64,000 bases of DNA from Caballeronia grimmiae (GTDB lineage: Bacteria > Pseudomonadota > Gammaproteobacteria > Burkholderiales > Burkholderiaceae), in assembly GCF_000698555.1 (NCBI RefSeq), contig NZ_JFHE01000002.1, forward strand, positions 62,001 through 126,000. The letters run 5' to 3'. A program made the translations under genes and the position numbers. Shown here in pieces: positions 35,400 to 45,109 of this stretch. Every line of letters begins with the position of its first letter. Position 1 is the stretch's first letter. Under the pieces are notes generated by a model that saw only the letters and a list, made by a program, of their open reading frames with translations, did not search any database and had not been told where the DNA came from.

Positions 35400-35562
35400 C
35401 AGGAGTCTCCTTGAGATGGGCCGTCGTGCGCGGCCCGCTTTTCGAATGTGTGCGGCGATTATAGGAATGCCAAACCTTCTGCCAGCTTTCTGAGCCGATG
35501 CCGGAACATGGGTGTTAACCCGATGCATCGCGCATTCGCGAGACGCCCTACAATCGCGCGGC

Positions 35563-36240
35563 ATGAAGCTGCTCCTGATCGAAGACAACCCGACGCTTTC
35601 GCTCTGGCTCGCCAAGATGCTGGAACAGGAGGCGTTCGCGCTCGACGCGGTGCAAGACGGCGAAGCGGCCGATCAACTGCTGCGCGCGAATCACTATGAC
35701 GTCGTCCTGCTCGATCTCAACCTGCCGCGGCTGTCGGGCAAGAACGTCCTGCGCCGCATGCGGCAGCGCGGCGACGCGACACCGGTGATGATCCTCACGG
35801 CGAGCGGTTCCATCGACGAAAAAGTCGAACTGCTCGGCGCGGGCGCGGACGATTACCTCGTCAAGCCGTTCGAGGTCCGCGAACTGATCGCACGCGTGAA
35901 GGTGATGATCCGCCGGCGCAGCGCCGCGACGGCGAACGAAGTGTCGTGCGGCGATCTGGTCTTCGATATCGACACGCGCCAGTTCGCGCTCAAGGGCGCG
36001 CCCCTCAACGTGACGCCGCGTGAGCGCAGCGTGCTCGAAGCGCTGATGCTGCGGCTCGGCAAGACGGTGTCGAAGGCGTCGCTGCTGGACGCGATCTTCA
36101 CGCACGAGGATCAGCCGAGCGAGGACGCGCTCGAAATCTACGTGTCGCGGCTGCGCAAGAAACTCGATGGCAGTTCCGCCGCGATCGTGACCTTGCGCGG
36201 GCTTGGCTATCTGCTTCGAAAGAAGGACGATGACCAATAG
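35563..36240 (+). CDS. OmpR-family response regulator (TctD-like)
   Basis: This 225-residue protein has an N-terminal receiver with phosphoacceptor Asp51 (DVVLLDLNLPRLSG), the switch Thr in ILTASG and the Lys in YLVKPFEVREL. A C-terminal winged helix is seen in LNVTPRERSVLEALM and EIYVSRLRKKLDG. It is divergent from the NitT/TauT importer and overlaps the kinase gene by 11 nt. The arrangement next to an importer resembles TctDE, which controls tricarboxylate uptake. Confidence 0.93.
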   Translation: MKLLLIEDNPTLSLWLAKMLEQEAFALDAVQDGEAADQLLRANHYDVVLLDLNLPRLSGKNVLRRMRQRGDATPVMILTASGSIDEKVELLGAGADDYLVKPFEVRELIARVKVMIRRRSAATANEVSCGDLVFDIDTRQFALKGAPLNVTPRERSVLEALMLRLGKTVSKASLLDAIFTHEDQPSEDALEIYVSRLRKKLDGSSAAIVTLRGLGYLLRKKDDDQ

Positions 36241-37615
36241 CCTGCGCGTTCGCCTTTTGTGGTGGCTGCTCGTGCCGCTCGCGTTGTATGTGTTCGTGTC
36301 GGGCAAGGCCGCATACGACAACGCGCGCCACACGGCCGACCTCTTGCAGGAGAACACGCTGCTCGCGTCGGCGCGGATGATCGCGGGCGAAGTGGAGTGG
36401 TCGGACGGCATGTTGCGCGTCGACATACCGCCAGCGGCGCTCGAAGTGTTCGCGTCGCCTCATGGCGATCAGGTCTACTACAACGTGAGCGTCGACGATG
36501 GCCGCCTGCTCGCGGGCCTGCCGGACTTCCCGTCGAACCGTGCCGCAGCCGAAGCCGCGACGCACGATACCCCCATTTACTACGACGCGGCTTTGCACGG
36601 CGCGTCGATCCGCGTGATCGGCTACGTGCGCCGCATGTACGACAACGGATCGATACGTCACGTGCTCGTGTCGGTCGGCAAGACGCAGGCATCGCGCGAT
36701 GCGATGGTGCGCCAGCTTTGGCGCGGGCAGCTCGTGCGGCAGATCGAGATCGTCTTGCTCGCGGTGGCGCTGGCGTGCATCGGCCTGACCTTCGAACTGC
36801 GTCCGCTCCTGAAGATCAAGGACGAGGTGATGGACCGTGATCCGATGCAGCTGGAGCCGCTGCGCGTCGAGCGCCTGCATGCGGAGTTGCGGCCTATCGT
36901 CGATGCGATCAACCAGTGCATCGCGCGGCTCGGCGTGCAGGTGGCGGCGCAGCGGCGCTTCATCGCGGATGCGGCGCATCAGTTGCGTACGCCGCTGACC
37001 GTGCTTGAGACGCAGGTGCAATATGCGCGGCAGCATCGTGCGCTCGAGCCGTCGCTGACCGAAGCGCTGGCGGCGATGCAGCGCAGCACGCGCTCGATGG
37101 TCGGCCTGACCAACAAGCTGCTGCTGCTCGCGCAAGCCGAAGCGGCGGATTACACGCAACTGGCGACGCAGAAGGCGGACCTGTCGGGCATCGCGAAAGA
37201 GGTGGTCGAGGATCTCGCGCTGGTTGCCGAGAAGCGCGGCATCGATCTCGGCGCGGAACTGGGCGATGCGGCGTGGATCATCGGTCACGAGGGATTGCTT
37301 GCGGCGCTCGTGTTCAACGTGACGGAGAACGCCGTGCGCTATACGCAATCGGGCGGGCACGTGACCGTCGCGGTGGCGCAAGACGGCGAGCGCGTGACGC
37401 TCGCCGTCACCGACGACGGGCCGGGCATACCGGCGGAAGCGCGCAGCCGCGTGTTCGAGCCGTTCTATCGCGCATCGGCGGATACCGAGGGCACGGGGCT
37501 CGGGCTTGCGATTGCGCGTGAGATCGTGCAGGCGCATCGCGGGGAAATCGCGATTTCGGCAAGCGACCCTTCGGGGAGGGGCTTGGTGGTGGCGGTGCGG
37601 TTTGCGGCGGCGTGA
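36230..37615 (+). CDS. Sensor histidine kinase (TctE-like)
   Basis: This 461-residue membrane kinase has a first helix at about 9-26, a periplasmic domain of about 145 residues, and a second helix at about 172-188. HisKA carries His250 (FIADAAHQLRTPLTVLE). The ATPase domain has an N box (NVTENAVRYTQSGG), DDGPGIP, and GTGLGLAIAREIV. The periplasmic domain matches the two-component sensor N-terminal type found in TctE. AAGGA precedes the ATG at 36230, which overlaps the regulator gene. Confidence 0.92.
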   Translation: MTNSLRVRLLWWLLVPLALYVFVSGKAAYDNARHTADLLQENTLLASARMIAGEVEWSDGMLRVDIPPAALEVFASPHGDQVYYNVSVDDGRLLAGLPDFPSNRAAAEAATHDTPIYYDAALHGASIRVIGYVRRMYDNGSIRHVLVSVGKTQASRDAMVRQLWRGQLVRQIEIVLLAVALACIGLTFELRPLLKIKDEVMDRDPMQLEPLRVERLHAELRPIVDAINQCIARLGVQVAAQRRFIADAAHQLRTPLTVLETQVQYARQHRALEPSLTEALAAMQRSTRSMVGLTNKLLLLAQAEAADYTQLATQKADLSGIAKEVVEDLALVAEKRGIDLGAELGDAAWIIGHEGLLAALVFNVTENAVRYTQSGGHVTVAVAQDGERVTLAVTDDGPGIPAEARSRVFEPFYRASADTEGTGLGLAIAREIVQAHRGEIAISASDPSGRGLVVAVRFAAA

Positions 37616-37636
37616 CCGCCAGCCCGGGCTGTGATC

Positions 37637-37655
37637 CTTGTTGCTTTACGACAAG
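37637..37655. promoter_or_regulatory. Inverted repeat upstream of the second fae promoter
   Basis: CTTGT and ACAAG arms are separated by 9 bp and centred near 37646. The centre is about 78 bp upstream of the -24 element of the fae2-type gene. That is a normal distance for an enhancer of a sigma-54 activator, but the repeat is short and could be chance. Confidence 0.4.
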
Positions 37656-37722
37656 CGCAGACTGTCACGCCTGCGGTTCGCTCTGTGGCGCGAAGCGCCC
37701 GGCACCGGTTGATGTAGACCCA

Positions 37723-37738
37723 TGGCACCCTCCTTGCA
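37723..37738 (+). promoter_or_regulatory. Consensus sigma-54 (-24/-12) promoter for the second fae homologue
   Basis: TGGCACCCTCCTTGCA matches TGGCAC-N5-TTGCW perfectly, with the required 10 bp between GG and GC. It is 45 bp upstream of the start codon of the fae-like gene and reads toward it. Confidence 0.9.
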
Positions 37739-37782
37739 TCCCCTCTCCACTTCGCATGACCGACGACCCAAGGAGCCGCCTC

Positions 37783-38316
37783 ATGCCTCAAGACCTCACC
37801 TTCCGCGCCGGCGAAGCCACCGTTTTCGCCGCGCCCGGCCAGGCCACCGACGCCATGCCGGAAATCCTGATCGGACGTGTCGACGGCCCCGTCGGTCACG
37901 CGTTCGCGAACATGATGGCGCAGTCGAAAGGGCATACCGCGATGTTCGCGATCCGCGCATGCAATCAAATGGTCCGGCCCGCGACGATGATCGTCCCGAA
38001 GGTCACGCTGAAGGACATGCCGACCATCGAGCTATTCGGCGGCGTGGTTCAGTCGGCCACCGCCGATGCCGTCGTCGATTGCCTGATCGAAGGCATCCTG
38101 CCGAAGGAGCACGCCAACGAGCTGTGCATCATCAGCCTCGTGTGGATCGATCCGCGCTGCGTGACCGACGCCAATCTCGACAAGAAGGACATGTATCGCA
38201 CCAACTACGAAGCGACGAAGCTCGCCATCCAGCGCGCGATGAACAACGAGCCGAGCGTGGAGACGCTGATCGCGAACCGCCACAGCATCAAGCACGATAT
38301 GGACGACTGGAGCTGA
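37783..38316 (+). CDS. Fae homologue (Fae2-type) lacking the conserved histidine
   Basis: This 177-residue protein of the formaldehyde-activating enzyme family is recognised by MPEILIGRVDGPVGHAFANMM, VDCLIEGILPKEHANELCI and YRTNYEATKLAIQRAMNNEPS. The Fae motif A-H-(I/V)-(D/N)-L-I-(I/V)-G-P-R-G is changed to AMPEILIGRVDG, so the His proposed as catalytic is Met. AAGGAG lies 7 nt before the ATG at 37783. Its perfect sigma-54 promoter implies control by an enhancer-binding activator, possibly as a formaldehyde or methanol response. Fae2 and Fae3 paralogues of uncertain function are known in methylotrophs. Confidence 0.88.
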   Translation: MPQDLTFRAGEATVFAAPGQATDAMPEILIGRVDGPVGHAFANMMAQSKGHTAMFAIRACNQMVRPATMIVPKVTLKDMPTIELFGGVVQSATADAVVDCLIEGILPKEHANELCIISLVWIDPRCVTDANLDKKDMYRTNYEATKLAIQRAMNNEPSVETLIANRHSIKHDMDDWS

Positions 38317-38438
38317 TTGAAACGGCATCCTCACTAAAAGCGCGCTGCGGCGCTTCAACGGGCGCAAGGCACGTTCACATCCGACGAAACACCTAGGCAT
38401 AATAGGCAACACCCGAGAACACCGGAACGCGCCTGCCT

Positions 38439-39134
38439 ATGACCCGCCCAGCACTGGAATGCCGCCGCCTTCATAAAACTTTCGGTTCTGGCAGAACCAT
38501 TCTCGCGGGACTGGACTTCACGCTCGGATCGAGCGAATTCATCGCGATCATGGGCGACTCGGGCGTCGGCAAGTCCACGCTGCTGAATCTCATCGCGGGA
38601 CTCGACGCGCCGGACAGCGGCGAAATCCTCATCGACGGCGTATCCATCTCCGCGCTGAGCGACGAAGCCGCCACCCGCACACGCCGCGAAAAGCTCGGCT
38701 TCGTGTTCCAGGCGTTCCACGTGCTGCCGCATCTGACGCTCGTGCAGAACGTCGCGGTGCCGCTCCTGCTCAATGGCATGCCTATCGCGCCGGCGCACGG
38801 CATGCTCGCAGCAGTCGGCCTCTTCAATCGTCAGGACGATCTCCCGCGCCAGCTTTCGGGCGGCGAACTGCAGCGCGTGGCTATCGCGCGGGCGCTGGTG
38901 CATCGGCCGCGCCTGATCCTCGCCGATGAACCCACCGGCAATCTCGATCCGCAAACCGCGCACGAAATTCTCGGCTTGCTGCGAACGGAAACGCGCGCGA
39001 CTGGCGCCGCCGCGATCATGGTCACGCACTCGGAAGCGGCGGCGGCCTTCGCCGACCGCGTGCTGGTTCTCGCCGACGGCGCCCTGCACGAAGCGGCATC
39101 GCTTTCGGCGTTCAACGAAGCGCGTGCACGATGA
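38439..39134 (+). CDS. ABC transporter ATPase, LolD/MacB-like (AttE type)
   Basis: This 231-residue ATPase has Walker [10 protein letters not shown], signature [15 protein letters not shown], Walker [14 protein letters not shown] and a switch His in MVTHSE. It belongs to the branch that pairs with FtsX-fold permeases for lipoprotein or peptide extrusion instead of import. Its stop overlaps the start of the permease gene (ATGA). With the permease and the lipocalin-like protein it reproduces the AttEFG-H arrangement known from Agrobacterium. Confidence 0.9.
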   Translation: MTRPALECRRLHKTFGSGRTILAGLDFTLGSSEFIAIMGDSGVGKSTLLNLIAGLDAPDSGEILIDGVSISALSDEAATRTRREKLGFVFQAFHVLPHLTLVQNVAVPLLLNGMPIAPAHGMLAAVGLFNRQDDLPRQLSGGELQRVAIARALVHRPRLILADEPTGNLDPQTAHEILGLLRTETRATGAAAIMVTHSEAAAAFADRVLVLADGALHEAASLSAFNEARAR

Positions 39135-41692
39135 CGGCGCGCCCGGCCGCTCATCGCCTGCTGTCCCGCTGGCTGCTCGGCGCGCAATGGCGCAGTCATC
39201 GCGGACGCGCGCTCGTCGCCATTCTCACGATCGCCCTGGGCGTCGGGCTCGGCTATGCGGTGCAGCTCATCAACAGCGCCGCGTTCAATGAATTCTCCGC
39301 CGCCGCCCGCAGTCTTTCCGGTCAGGCGGACTTGCAGGTGCGCGGCGTGCAGCCGTACATCGACGAACGTCTTTACCCGATACTCGCGATGCGTCCCGGC
39401 GTCGCGATGGCGAGTCCCGTGCTCGAAGTCGATGTCGCCGTGCCGAAGCAGAGCGCGCCGCTGAAAGTTCTCGGCATCGACGTGTTCCGCGCGAAACGCA
39501 TCGCCCCCGATCTGACCGGCGTGCCGTCGCCGCAAGCGCCGCTCGACGTCTTATCGGACGATGCGATCTTTCTTTCGACCGCCGCGCAGCAATGGCTGCA
39601 TACCGGCGTGGGCTTGCAGGTCGATCTGCAAAGCGGCACGTCGCCGGTGCCGCTGCGCGTGGCGGGCGGCGTCGTGCGGGCGTTGCCGGGGCAGCGCATC
39701 GGCGTGATGGACATCGCCGCCGTGCAGTCGCGCTTCGGCATGCAGGGCCGGCTGACGCGCATCGATCTGCAACTGGCGCGCGGCGTCGATCGCGAAGCGT
39801 TTCAGCGCGCGTTGCAGGACGAACTCGGCGCGCGCATCGTCGTCGGGCAGACGCGGGATATCGAAAGCCGCACCGACAGACTGTCGCGGGCGTATCGCAT
39901 CAACATGAACGTGCTGGCGCTCGTCGCGTTGTTCACGGGCGCGTTCCTCGTCTTTTCGACGCAGGCCGCGGGCGTGGTGCGACGCCGCGCTCAATTCGCG
40001 ATGCTGCGCGTGCTCGGCATGACGCGCGGCCATCTGGTGCGGCAGATCATGACGGAAGGCGCGTTGCTGGGCGTCGCCGGCGCTGTGCTCGGCATCGCGC
40101 TGGGGTTCACGGTCGCGGGCATCGCGCTGCGTTTTTTCGGCAGCGATCTGGGCGGTGGATACTTCCCCGGCGTCCAGCCGCGCGTTCACTTCGAGCCGGT
40201 CTCGACAGCGGTTTTCCTCGCGCTCGGCATCGGCGTGGCGCTCGCCGGCACGCTCGTTCCGGCGCTCGAAGCGGCTCGCGCACGGCCCGCGCCGGCGTTG
40301 AAGGCGGGCAGCGAGGAAGCCGCGCTCTCGCCGCTGTCGACGCCATGGCCCGCGCTGTTCTGCCTCGCGCTCGGCGCGGCGCTGACGCAGGCGCCACCCA
40401 TCGACGATGCGCCCTTCGCCGGCTATGCGGCTGTCGCGCTGTTGCTGATCGGCGGAATCGCGCTGATGCCGCGCCTGACCGCCATCGTCTTCGGCGCGGC
40501 GAGCATCACGCATGGATGGCTGCGCGCGAAGCGCAAGCGCAGCGCGGTCGCGACGCTCGCGCTCGCGCGGCTCGCGAACGCGCCGGGGCAGGCGTCGATT
40601 GCAATGGGCGGCGTGCTGTCGAGCTTCACGCTGATCGTCGCGATGGCGATCATGGTGGCGAGCTTTCGCGTGTCGGTCGTGGACTGGCTGGAGCATCTCC
40701 TTTCCGCCGATGTCTACGCGCGCGTGGTGTCGAGCGGCGACACGGGCGGCCTCACGCCGGACCAGCAGGCGCAGATCGCGGCGACCAACGGCGTCGCGCA
40801 TGCAGCGTTCTCGCGCGCATCGCAGGTCACGCTCGATGCATCGAAGCCGCCGGTCGCGCTGATCGCCCGCGAGATCAACGAGTCCGATCCCGGCGCGATG
40901 CTTCAGATGACCGGCGCGACGCTGCCGCCCGAATCGTGGCGCACCGATGAAACGCCGGTCTGGGCGTCCGAGGCGATGGCGGACCTGTACGGCTACCGCA
41001 CCGGGCAACGGCTGACGCTGCCGGTCGGCGGCGCGAGCGAGCGCTTCGTCGTCGCGGGCATCTGGCGCGACTATGTGCGGCAGACCGGGGCGCTGCAGAT
41101 TCGCCTCGCGGACTATCGGCGGCTGACCGGCGACATGGGCGCGACCGATGCGGGCATCACCTTGCGCAAGGGCGCGTCGGCGGGGCAGGTCATCGCGGCG
41201 CTGCAGAAGCTCCCGTTCGGCGATGCGCTCGAGTTCTCGCAGCCCGGCGACATCCGCGCGCGCACGCTGACCATTTTCGATCGCAGCTTTGCGGTCACAT
41301 ATCTGCTGGAGGCGGTGGCGATCGTCATCGGCCTGTTCGGCGTGGCCGCGACGTTCTCGGTGCAGACGCTCGCGCGCTCGCGGGAGTTCGGCATGCTGCG
41401 GCATGTCGGCGTCACGAAAAAGCAGATTCTCGCGCTGCTCGCCTCGGAAGGCGGCCTGCTCACGGTGCTCGGCATCGCGGTGGGCTGCGTGCTCGGCTTC
41501 GCGATCAGCCTGATTCTCGTGTTCGTCGTGAATCCGCAATCCTTTCATTGGACGATGTCGCTGCACGTGCCATGGACGATGCTGCTCATCATCGGCTGCG
41601 TGATGCTGGTGTCCTCGTGTACGACGGCGGTGCTGGCCGGGCGGCGCGCGGTATCAGTCGATGCGGTTCGCGCCGTGCGGGAGGACTGGTGA
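39131..41692 (+). CDS. FtsX-like permease with duplicated core (AttF/AttG type)
   Basis: This 853-residue inner-membrane protein has two FtsX units. Each has an N-terminal membrane anchor, a periplasmic domain and helices near [22 protein letters not shown] and [22 protein letters not shown], the typical coupling helices. About eight to ten membrane segments are visible. It would form the transport channel energised by the upstream ATPase. The next start codon overlaps its stop (TGATG), so translation is coupled. The exported substrate is unknown. Confidence 0.9.
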   Translation: MTARPAAHRLLSRWLLGAQWRSHRGRALVAILTIALGVGLGYAVQLINSAAFNEFSAAARSLSGQADLQVRGVQPYIDERLYPILAMRPGVAMASPVLEVDVAVPKQSAPLKVLGIDVFRAKRIAPDLTGVPSPQAPLDVLSDDAIFLSTAAQQWLHTGVGLQVDLQSGTSPVPLRVAGGVVRALPGQRIGVMDIAAVQSRFGMQGRLTRIDLQLARGVDREAFQRALQDELGARIVVGQTRDIESRTDRLSRAYRINMNVLALVALFTGAFLVFSTQAAGVVRRRAQFAMLRVLGMTRGHLVRQIMTEGALLGVAGAVLGIALGFTVAGIALRFFGSDLGGGYFPGVQPRVHFEPVSTAVFLALGIGVALAGTLVPALEAARARPAPALKAGSEEAALSPLSTPWPALFCLALGAALTQAPPIDDAPFAGYAAVALLLIGGIALMPRLTAIVFGAASITHGWLRAKRKRSAVATLALARLANAPGQASIAMGGVLSSFTLIVAMAIMVASFRVSVVDWLEHLLSADVYARVVSSGDTGGLTPDQQAQIAATNGVAHAAFSRASQVTLDASKPPVALIAREINESDPGAMLQMTGATLPPESWRTDETPVWASEAMADLYGYRTGQRLTLPVGGASERFVVAGIWRDYVRQTGALQIRLADYRRLTGDMGATDAGITLRKGASAGQVIAALQKLPFGDALEFSQPGDIRARTLTIFDRSFAVTYLLEAVAIVIGLFGVAATFSVQTLARSREFGMLRHVGVTKKQILALLASEGGLLTVLGIAVGCVLGFAISLILVFVVNPQSFHWTMSLHVPWTMLLIIGCVMLVSSCTTAVLAGRRAVSVDAVRAVREDW

Positions 41693-42795
41693 TGCGCGCT
41701 TTATCGACGATGCTGATCGCGCTCCTTTCGACTGCCGCGCTCGCCGCCGAGCCGCAGTTCGCGGCGGTCGTGCCGGGGCGGGCGATCGACTGGCCGCAGG
41801 ACAGCGGCGCGCATCCGCCGTATCGCACGGAATGGTGGTACGCGACCGGCTGGCTGGAGACGCCGGACCACAAGCCGCTCGGTTTTCAGATTACGTTCTT
41901 TCGGTCCAGCACCGGAAAGGGCGGCGGCGAGGGCGCGTTCGATCCGTCGCAGCTGATCGTCGCGCACGCGGCGCTGTCCGATCCGGCGTATGGACGGCTC
42001 GTGCACGACCAGCACATCGCGCGGCAGGGCTTCGGGCTGGCCTATTCTAACGCGGGCAATACCGATGTGAAGCTCGATGCGTGGCGCATGGTTCGCGATC
42101 CGGATGGCCGCTATGCCGTCGACGCCGATGCCGATGCCGCCGGTTTCGCGCTGCATCTCGTCTTTACGCCGACGCAGCCGCCGATGATCCAGGGTGAGGG
42201 CGGCTATTCACGCAAGGGTCCGCAGCCGCAGCAGGCGAGCTATTACTACAGCGAGCCGCAATTGCAGGTGAGCGGCCGGGTGACGCGGCCGTCGTCGTCG
42301 GGAAAGGGCGAGACCGTCGACGTGAAGGGCAGTGCGTGGCTCGATCACGAGTGGTCGAGCACGCTGCTTTCGGCGGACGCATCGGGCTGGGACTGGCTCG
42401 GCGCGAATCTGGACGATGGCGCCGCGCTAATGGCCTTCAAGGTCCGCTCCCGCGACGGCCGGGCGGTCTGGTCGCACGCTGCGCTGCGTGGCAGCGATGG
42501 CCGCACGACGCAATACGGCCCCGGCGATGTCGAGTTCACGCCGGAGCGCCAGTGGCGATCGCCGCGCACGAACACGGAGTATCCGGTGGCGATGACGGTG
42601 CGCGTCGGCGGAATGCGCTGGCGTCTGGCTCCGCTGATCGACGATCAGGAGCTGGATTCGCGCGAATCGACGGGCGCGGTGTATTGGGAGGGCGCGGTGA
42701 CGGTGACGGGCGAAGCGCAGAGCGCCGGGCGGCGGGGGAGAGGGTATCTCGAGCTGACGGGGTATGCGAAGGCGGTGGAAGGGGGGAAGCGGTAA
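41692..42795 (+). CDS. Lipocalin-like AttH/CrtC-family exported protein
   Basis: This 367-residue protein has a Sec signal peptide (residues 1-19, [19 protein letters not shown]). The AttH/carotenoid 1,2-hydratase family pattern follows: EWWYATGWLET near the start, then FQITFFRSS, SAWLDHEWSS, GWDWLGANLDDGAALMAFKVR and YWEGAVTVTG at the end. The fold is two lipocalin-like barrels. It is translated together with the FtsX permease and probably receives or chaperones a hydrophobic compound in the periplasm. Hydratase activity on carotenoids is not implied. Confidence 0.88.
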   Translation: MRALSTMLIALLSTAALAAEPQFAAVVPGRAIDWPQDSGAHPPYRTEWWYATGWLETPDHKPLGFQITFFRSSTGKGGGEGAFDPSQLIVAHAALSDPAYGRLVHDQHIARQGFGLAYSNAGNTDVKLDAWRMVRDPDGRYAVDADADAAGFALHLVFTPTQPPMIQGEGGYSRKGPQPQQASYYYSEPQLQVSGRVTRPSSSGKGETVDVKGSAWLDHEWSSTLLSADASGWDWLGANLDDGAALMAFKVRSRDGRAVWSHAALRGSDGRTTQYGPGDVEFTPERQWRSPRTNTEYPVAMTVRVGGMRWRLAPLIDDQELDSRESTGAVYWEGAVTVTGEAQSAGRRGRGYLELTGYAKAVEGGKR

Positions 42796-43061
42796 GTCAA
42801 CGCCGGCTGCCCGGCTTCGGACAGGCAATGATCCCTTTCTGATTCAATCCCGCTTTGTTCTCCCTTGCCCGGCGTGAGCGCAAAAGCGCAAGTTGCGATG
42901 GGCGGCATGAGCGAAGGTCTCATTGACGGTGCCGCAACCGGCTAAATGCTCGCCCGCGGAACACGCAATGCTTCGAGAAAGGCACTTCACCCCGTGCGCC
43001 AGTGCGCCTCGCCCAAAACCCGCACAATACCGGGTTAACCCTCTACAAAACCCAGAAAGTC

Positions 43062-44276
43062 ATGTCCGACCTAACCAGTCCTCTTCCTCGCCGCAGCGAC
43101 ATCAATCCGACGCCGCTCGGCATTGCGGCAATGCTGATCGTCGCGGGCGCGTGGTACCTCGCGCAAACCGCCAGCGCACGCCAGGCCGCGCTTTACGTCG
43201 TCGGCGCACTGCTCGGCATCGTGCTTTACCACGCGGCGTTCGGCTTCACTTCCGCGTGGCGCGTCTTCATCGCCGATGGCCGCGGCGCCGGTCTTCGCGC
43301 GCAAATGGTGATGCTCGCTGTCGGCGTCGCGCTGTTCTTCCCCGCGCTCGCCGCAGGCGCGCTGTTCGGCATGCCGGTGACCGGGCTCGTGTCGCCCGCG
43401 GGCACGTCGGTGATCGTCGGCGCGTTCATCTTCGGCATCGGGATGCAACTGGGCGGCGGCTGCGCCTCTGGCACGCTCTACACCGTCGGCGGCGGCAGCA
43501 CGCGCATGATCGTGACGCTCCTCGCGTTCATCGCCGGATCGGTGATCGCGACCGCGCACATGCCGTTCTGGACCGCACTCCCTTCGCTTCCACCGATATC
43601 GCTCGTCAAGTCGATGGGTCTCGCGCCCGCGCTCGCCTTCAACTGGATTCTGTTCGCATTGATCGCGGCATTGACCGTGTTCATCGAGAAGCGCCGGCAC
43701 GGAAAGCTCGTCGCGGCGCACGTTCAGCCCGCGCATACGTCGCCGTGGCTGCATGGGCCGTGGCCGTTGCTGGCAGGCGCGCTCGCGCTCGCTGTGCTCA
43801 ACTTCGCGACGCTCGCGTTGTCCGGACGGCCGTGGGGCGTCACGTCGGCGTTCGCGTTGTGGGGCGCAAAGGCGGCTTCCGCGATGGGCGTCGACGTCGC
43901 AAGCTGGCCCTACTGGATGAGCAAGGCCAACGCCGCGACGCTCGCCGCGCCCATCTCGCATGACGTGACCTCGGTGATGGACATCGGCATCGTGCTCGGC
44001 GCGATGCTCGCCGCCGCGCTCGCCGGACGCTATGCGCCGATCTGGCGCGTGCCGATGCGCTCGCTGATCGCCGCCGTCGTCGGCGGCCTGCTGCTCGGTT
44101 ATGGCGCGCGGCTCGCCTATGGCTGCAACATCGGCGCGTATTTCAGCGGCATCGTGTCGGGCAGCCTGCACGGCTGGCTGTGGCTCGTGGCCGCGTTCTT
44201 CGGCAACGTGCTCGGCACGCGGCTGCGTCCGATGTTCGGACTGGAAGTCGAGCGGCTCAAACCCACGTCCTGCTGA
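43062..44276 (+). CDS. YeeE/YedE-family sulfur transporter (TsuA-like)
   Basis: This 404-residue protein has about nine to ten helices and two symmetrical halves. Each half has a conserved cysteine in a pore segment, GCASGTLYTVGGGSTRM and YGCNIGAYFSGIVSGSLHGW, the arrangement seen in the thiosulfate transporter TsuA. It would take up thiosulfate or another reduced sulfur species across the inner membrane. No adjacent TsuB-type (TusA-fold) gene is seen. It ends 3 bp before the convergent bluB stop codon. Confidence 0.88.
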   Translation: MSDLTSPLPRRSDINPTPLGIAAMLIVAGAWYLAQTASARQAALYVVGALLGIVLYHAAFGFTSAWRVFIADGRGAGLRAQMVMLAVGVALFFPALAAGALFGMPVTGLVSPAGTSVIVGAFIFGIGMQLGGGCASGTLYTVGGGSTRMIVTLLAFIAGSVIATAHMPFWTALPSLPPISLVKSMGLAPALAFNWILFALIAALTVFIEKRRHGKLVAAHVQPAHTSPWLHGPWPLLAGALALAVLNFATLALSGRPWGVTSAFALWGAKAASAMGVDVASWPYWMSKANAATLAAPISHDVTSVMDIGIVLGAMLAAALAGRYAPIWRVPMRSLIAAVVGGLLLGYGARLAYGCNIGAYFSGIVSGSLHGWLWLVAAFFGNVLGTRLRPMFGLEVERLKPTSC

Positions 44277-44279
44277 TTT

Positions 44280-44924
44280 TCACTTGCGCGGCCACCGGTT
44301 CTCGAAGACGCATTCCTCCGGCGGCCGCCGCTTCGCCCAGCCCTCCGTTTCGAGCATCGGCGCGTCGTAAAAGCGGTCGACGTGGCCAATGCACAGGATC
44401 GCCACAGGCCGCGCCCCTGCCGGCATCCCGAGCAATTCGGCGATCTCTCGCGGATCGAACAGCGACACCCATCCCATGCCGATACCCTCGGCGCGCGCCG
44501 CGAGCCACATGTTCTGAATCGCGCAGGCCACCGACGCAAGGTCCATCTCCGGCAACGTGCGGCGGCCGAACACGTGGTGTTCGCGGCCATCCATCAGCGC
44601 CATCACGAGCAATTCCGCGCATTCGCGCATGCCTTCCACCTTCAGTTGCATGAACGCATCGCGGCGCTCGCCGAGCGCGTCGGCGGTGAGAAGCCGCTCG
44701 CGTTCCACCGCTGCATGCAGCTGCGCGCGAACCTGCGCGCACGTGATGCGCACGATCCGCCACGGCTGCATGAAGCCGACGCTCGGCGCGTGCAATGCGG
44801 CATCGATGAGCCGCTGCATGATCTGCGGCGCGACGGGATCGCTCACGAAGTGGCGCATGTCGCGTCGTTGCGCGATCGCGCGGTAGACGGCGTTTCGTTC
44901 TGATTCGCTGAAAGTCTGGTTCAT
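44280..44924 (-). CDS. bluB: 5,6-dimethylbenzimidazole synthase BluB
   Basis: This 214-residue nitroreductase-fold flavoenzyme fragments FMNH2 with O2 to give the lower ligand of vitamin B12. Matches include RRDMRHFVSDPVAPQIMQRLI, HAPSVGFMQPWRIVRI, and the C-terminal PEMDLASVACAIQNMWLAARAEGIG, where BluB differs from ordinary nitroreductases. ILCIGHVDRFYDAPMLE also fits BluB. The ATG at 44924 gives the usual length. An alternative at 44942 adds six residues. No cobalamin riboswitch was recognised upstream, and no other B12 gene is nearby. Confidence 0.9.
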   Translation of the reverse strand: MNQTFSESERNAVYRAIAQRRDMRHFVSDPVAPQIMQRLIDAALHAPSVGFMQPWRIVRITCAQVRAQLHAAVERERLLTADALGERRDAFMQLKVEGMRECAELLVMALMDGREHHVFGRRTLPEMDLASVACAIQNMWLAARAEGIGMGWVSLFDPREIAELLGMPAGARPVAILCIGHVDRFYDAPMLETEGWAKRRPPEECVFENRWPRK

Positions 44925-45109
44925 TCGTCGATTGGCATGCATGCGCGGTAGCGAAACTGTATCTGCATCGAGCAATCGTGCACAGCCGTGACACGCGCAA
45001 AGTTGCGCGACGGTGCGGTACGCCACCATCGGCGCCGGGAAAATAGGCGAGCATGTCCGATGCCGTTCGGCACGCTCGCCGTCCGCATCCTCATCGACCA
45101 GGCAGGCAC

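Noticed and set aside
38336-38360. Hairpin AAGCGC/GCGCTT after the second fae homologue
   Set aside because: The stem is only 6 bp and no T-run follows, so it is not listed as a terminator.
39551-41566. 671-codon frame antisense to the FtsX-like permease
   Set aside because: Composition is dominated by Arg, Gln, His and Glu with no membrane segments or motif. The opposite strand has an intact transporter.
44925-45109. Cobalamin riboswitch expected before bluB
   Set aside because: No B12-box-like sequence or multi-stem structure could be recognised in the 185 bp before the start codon.
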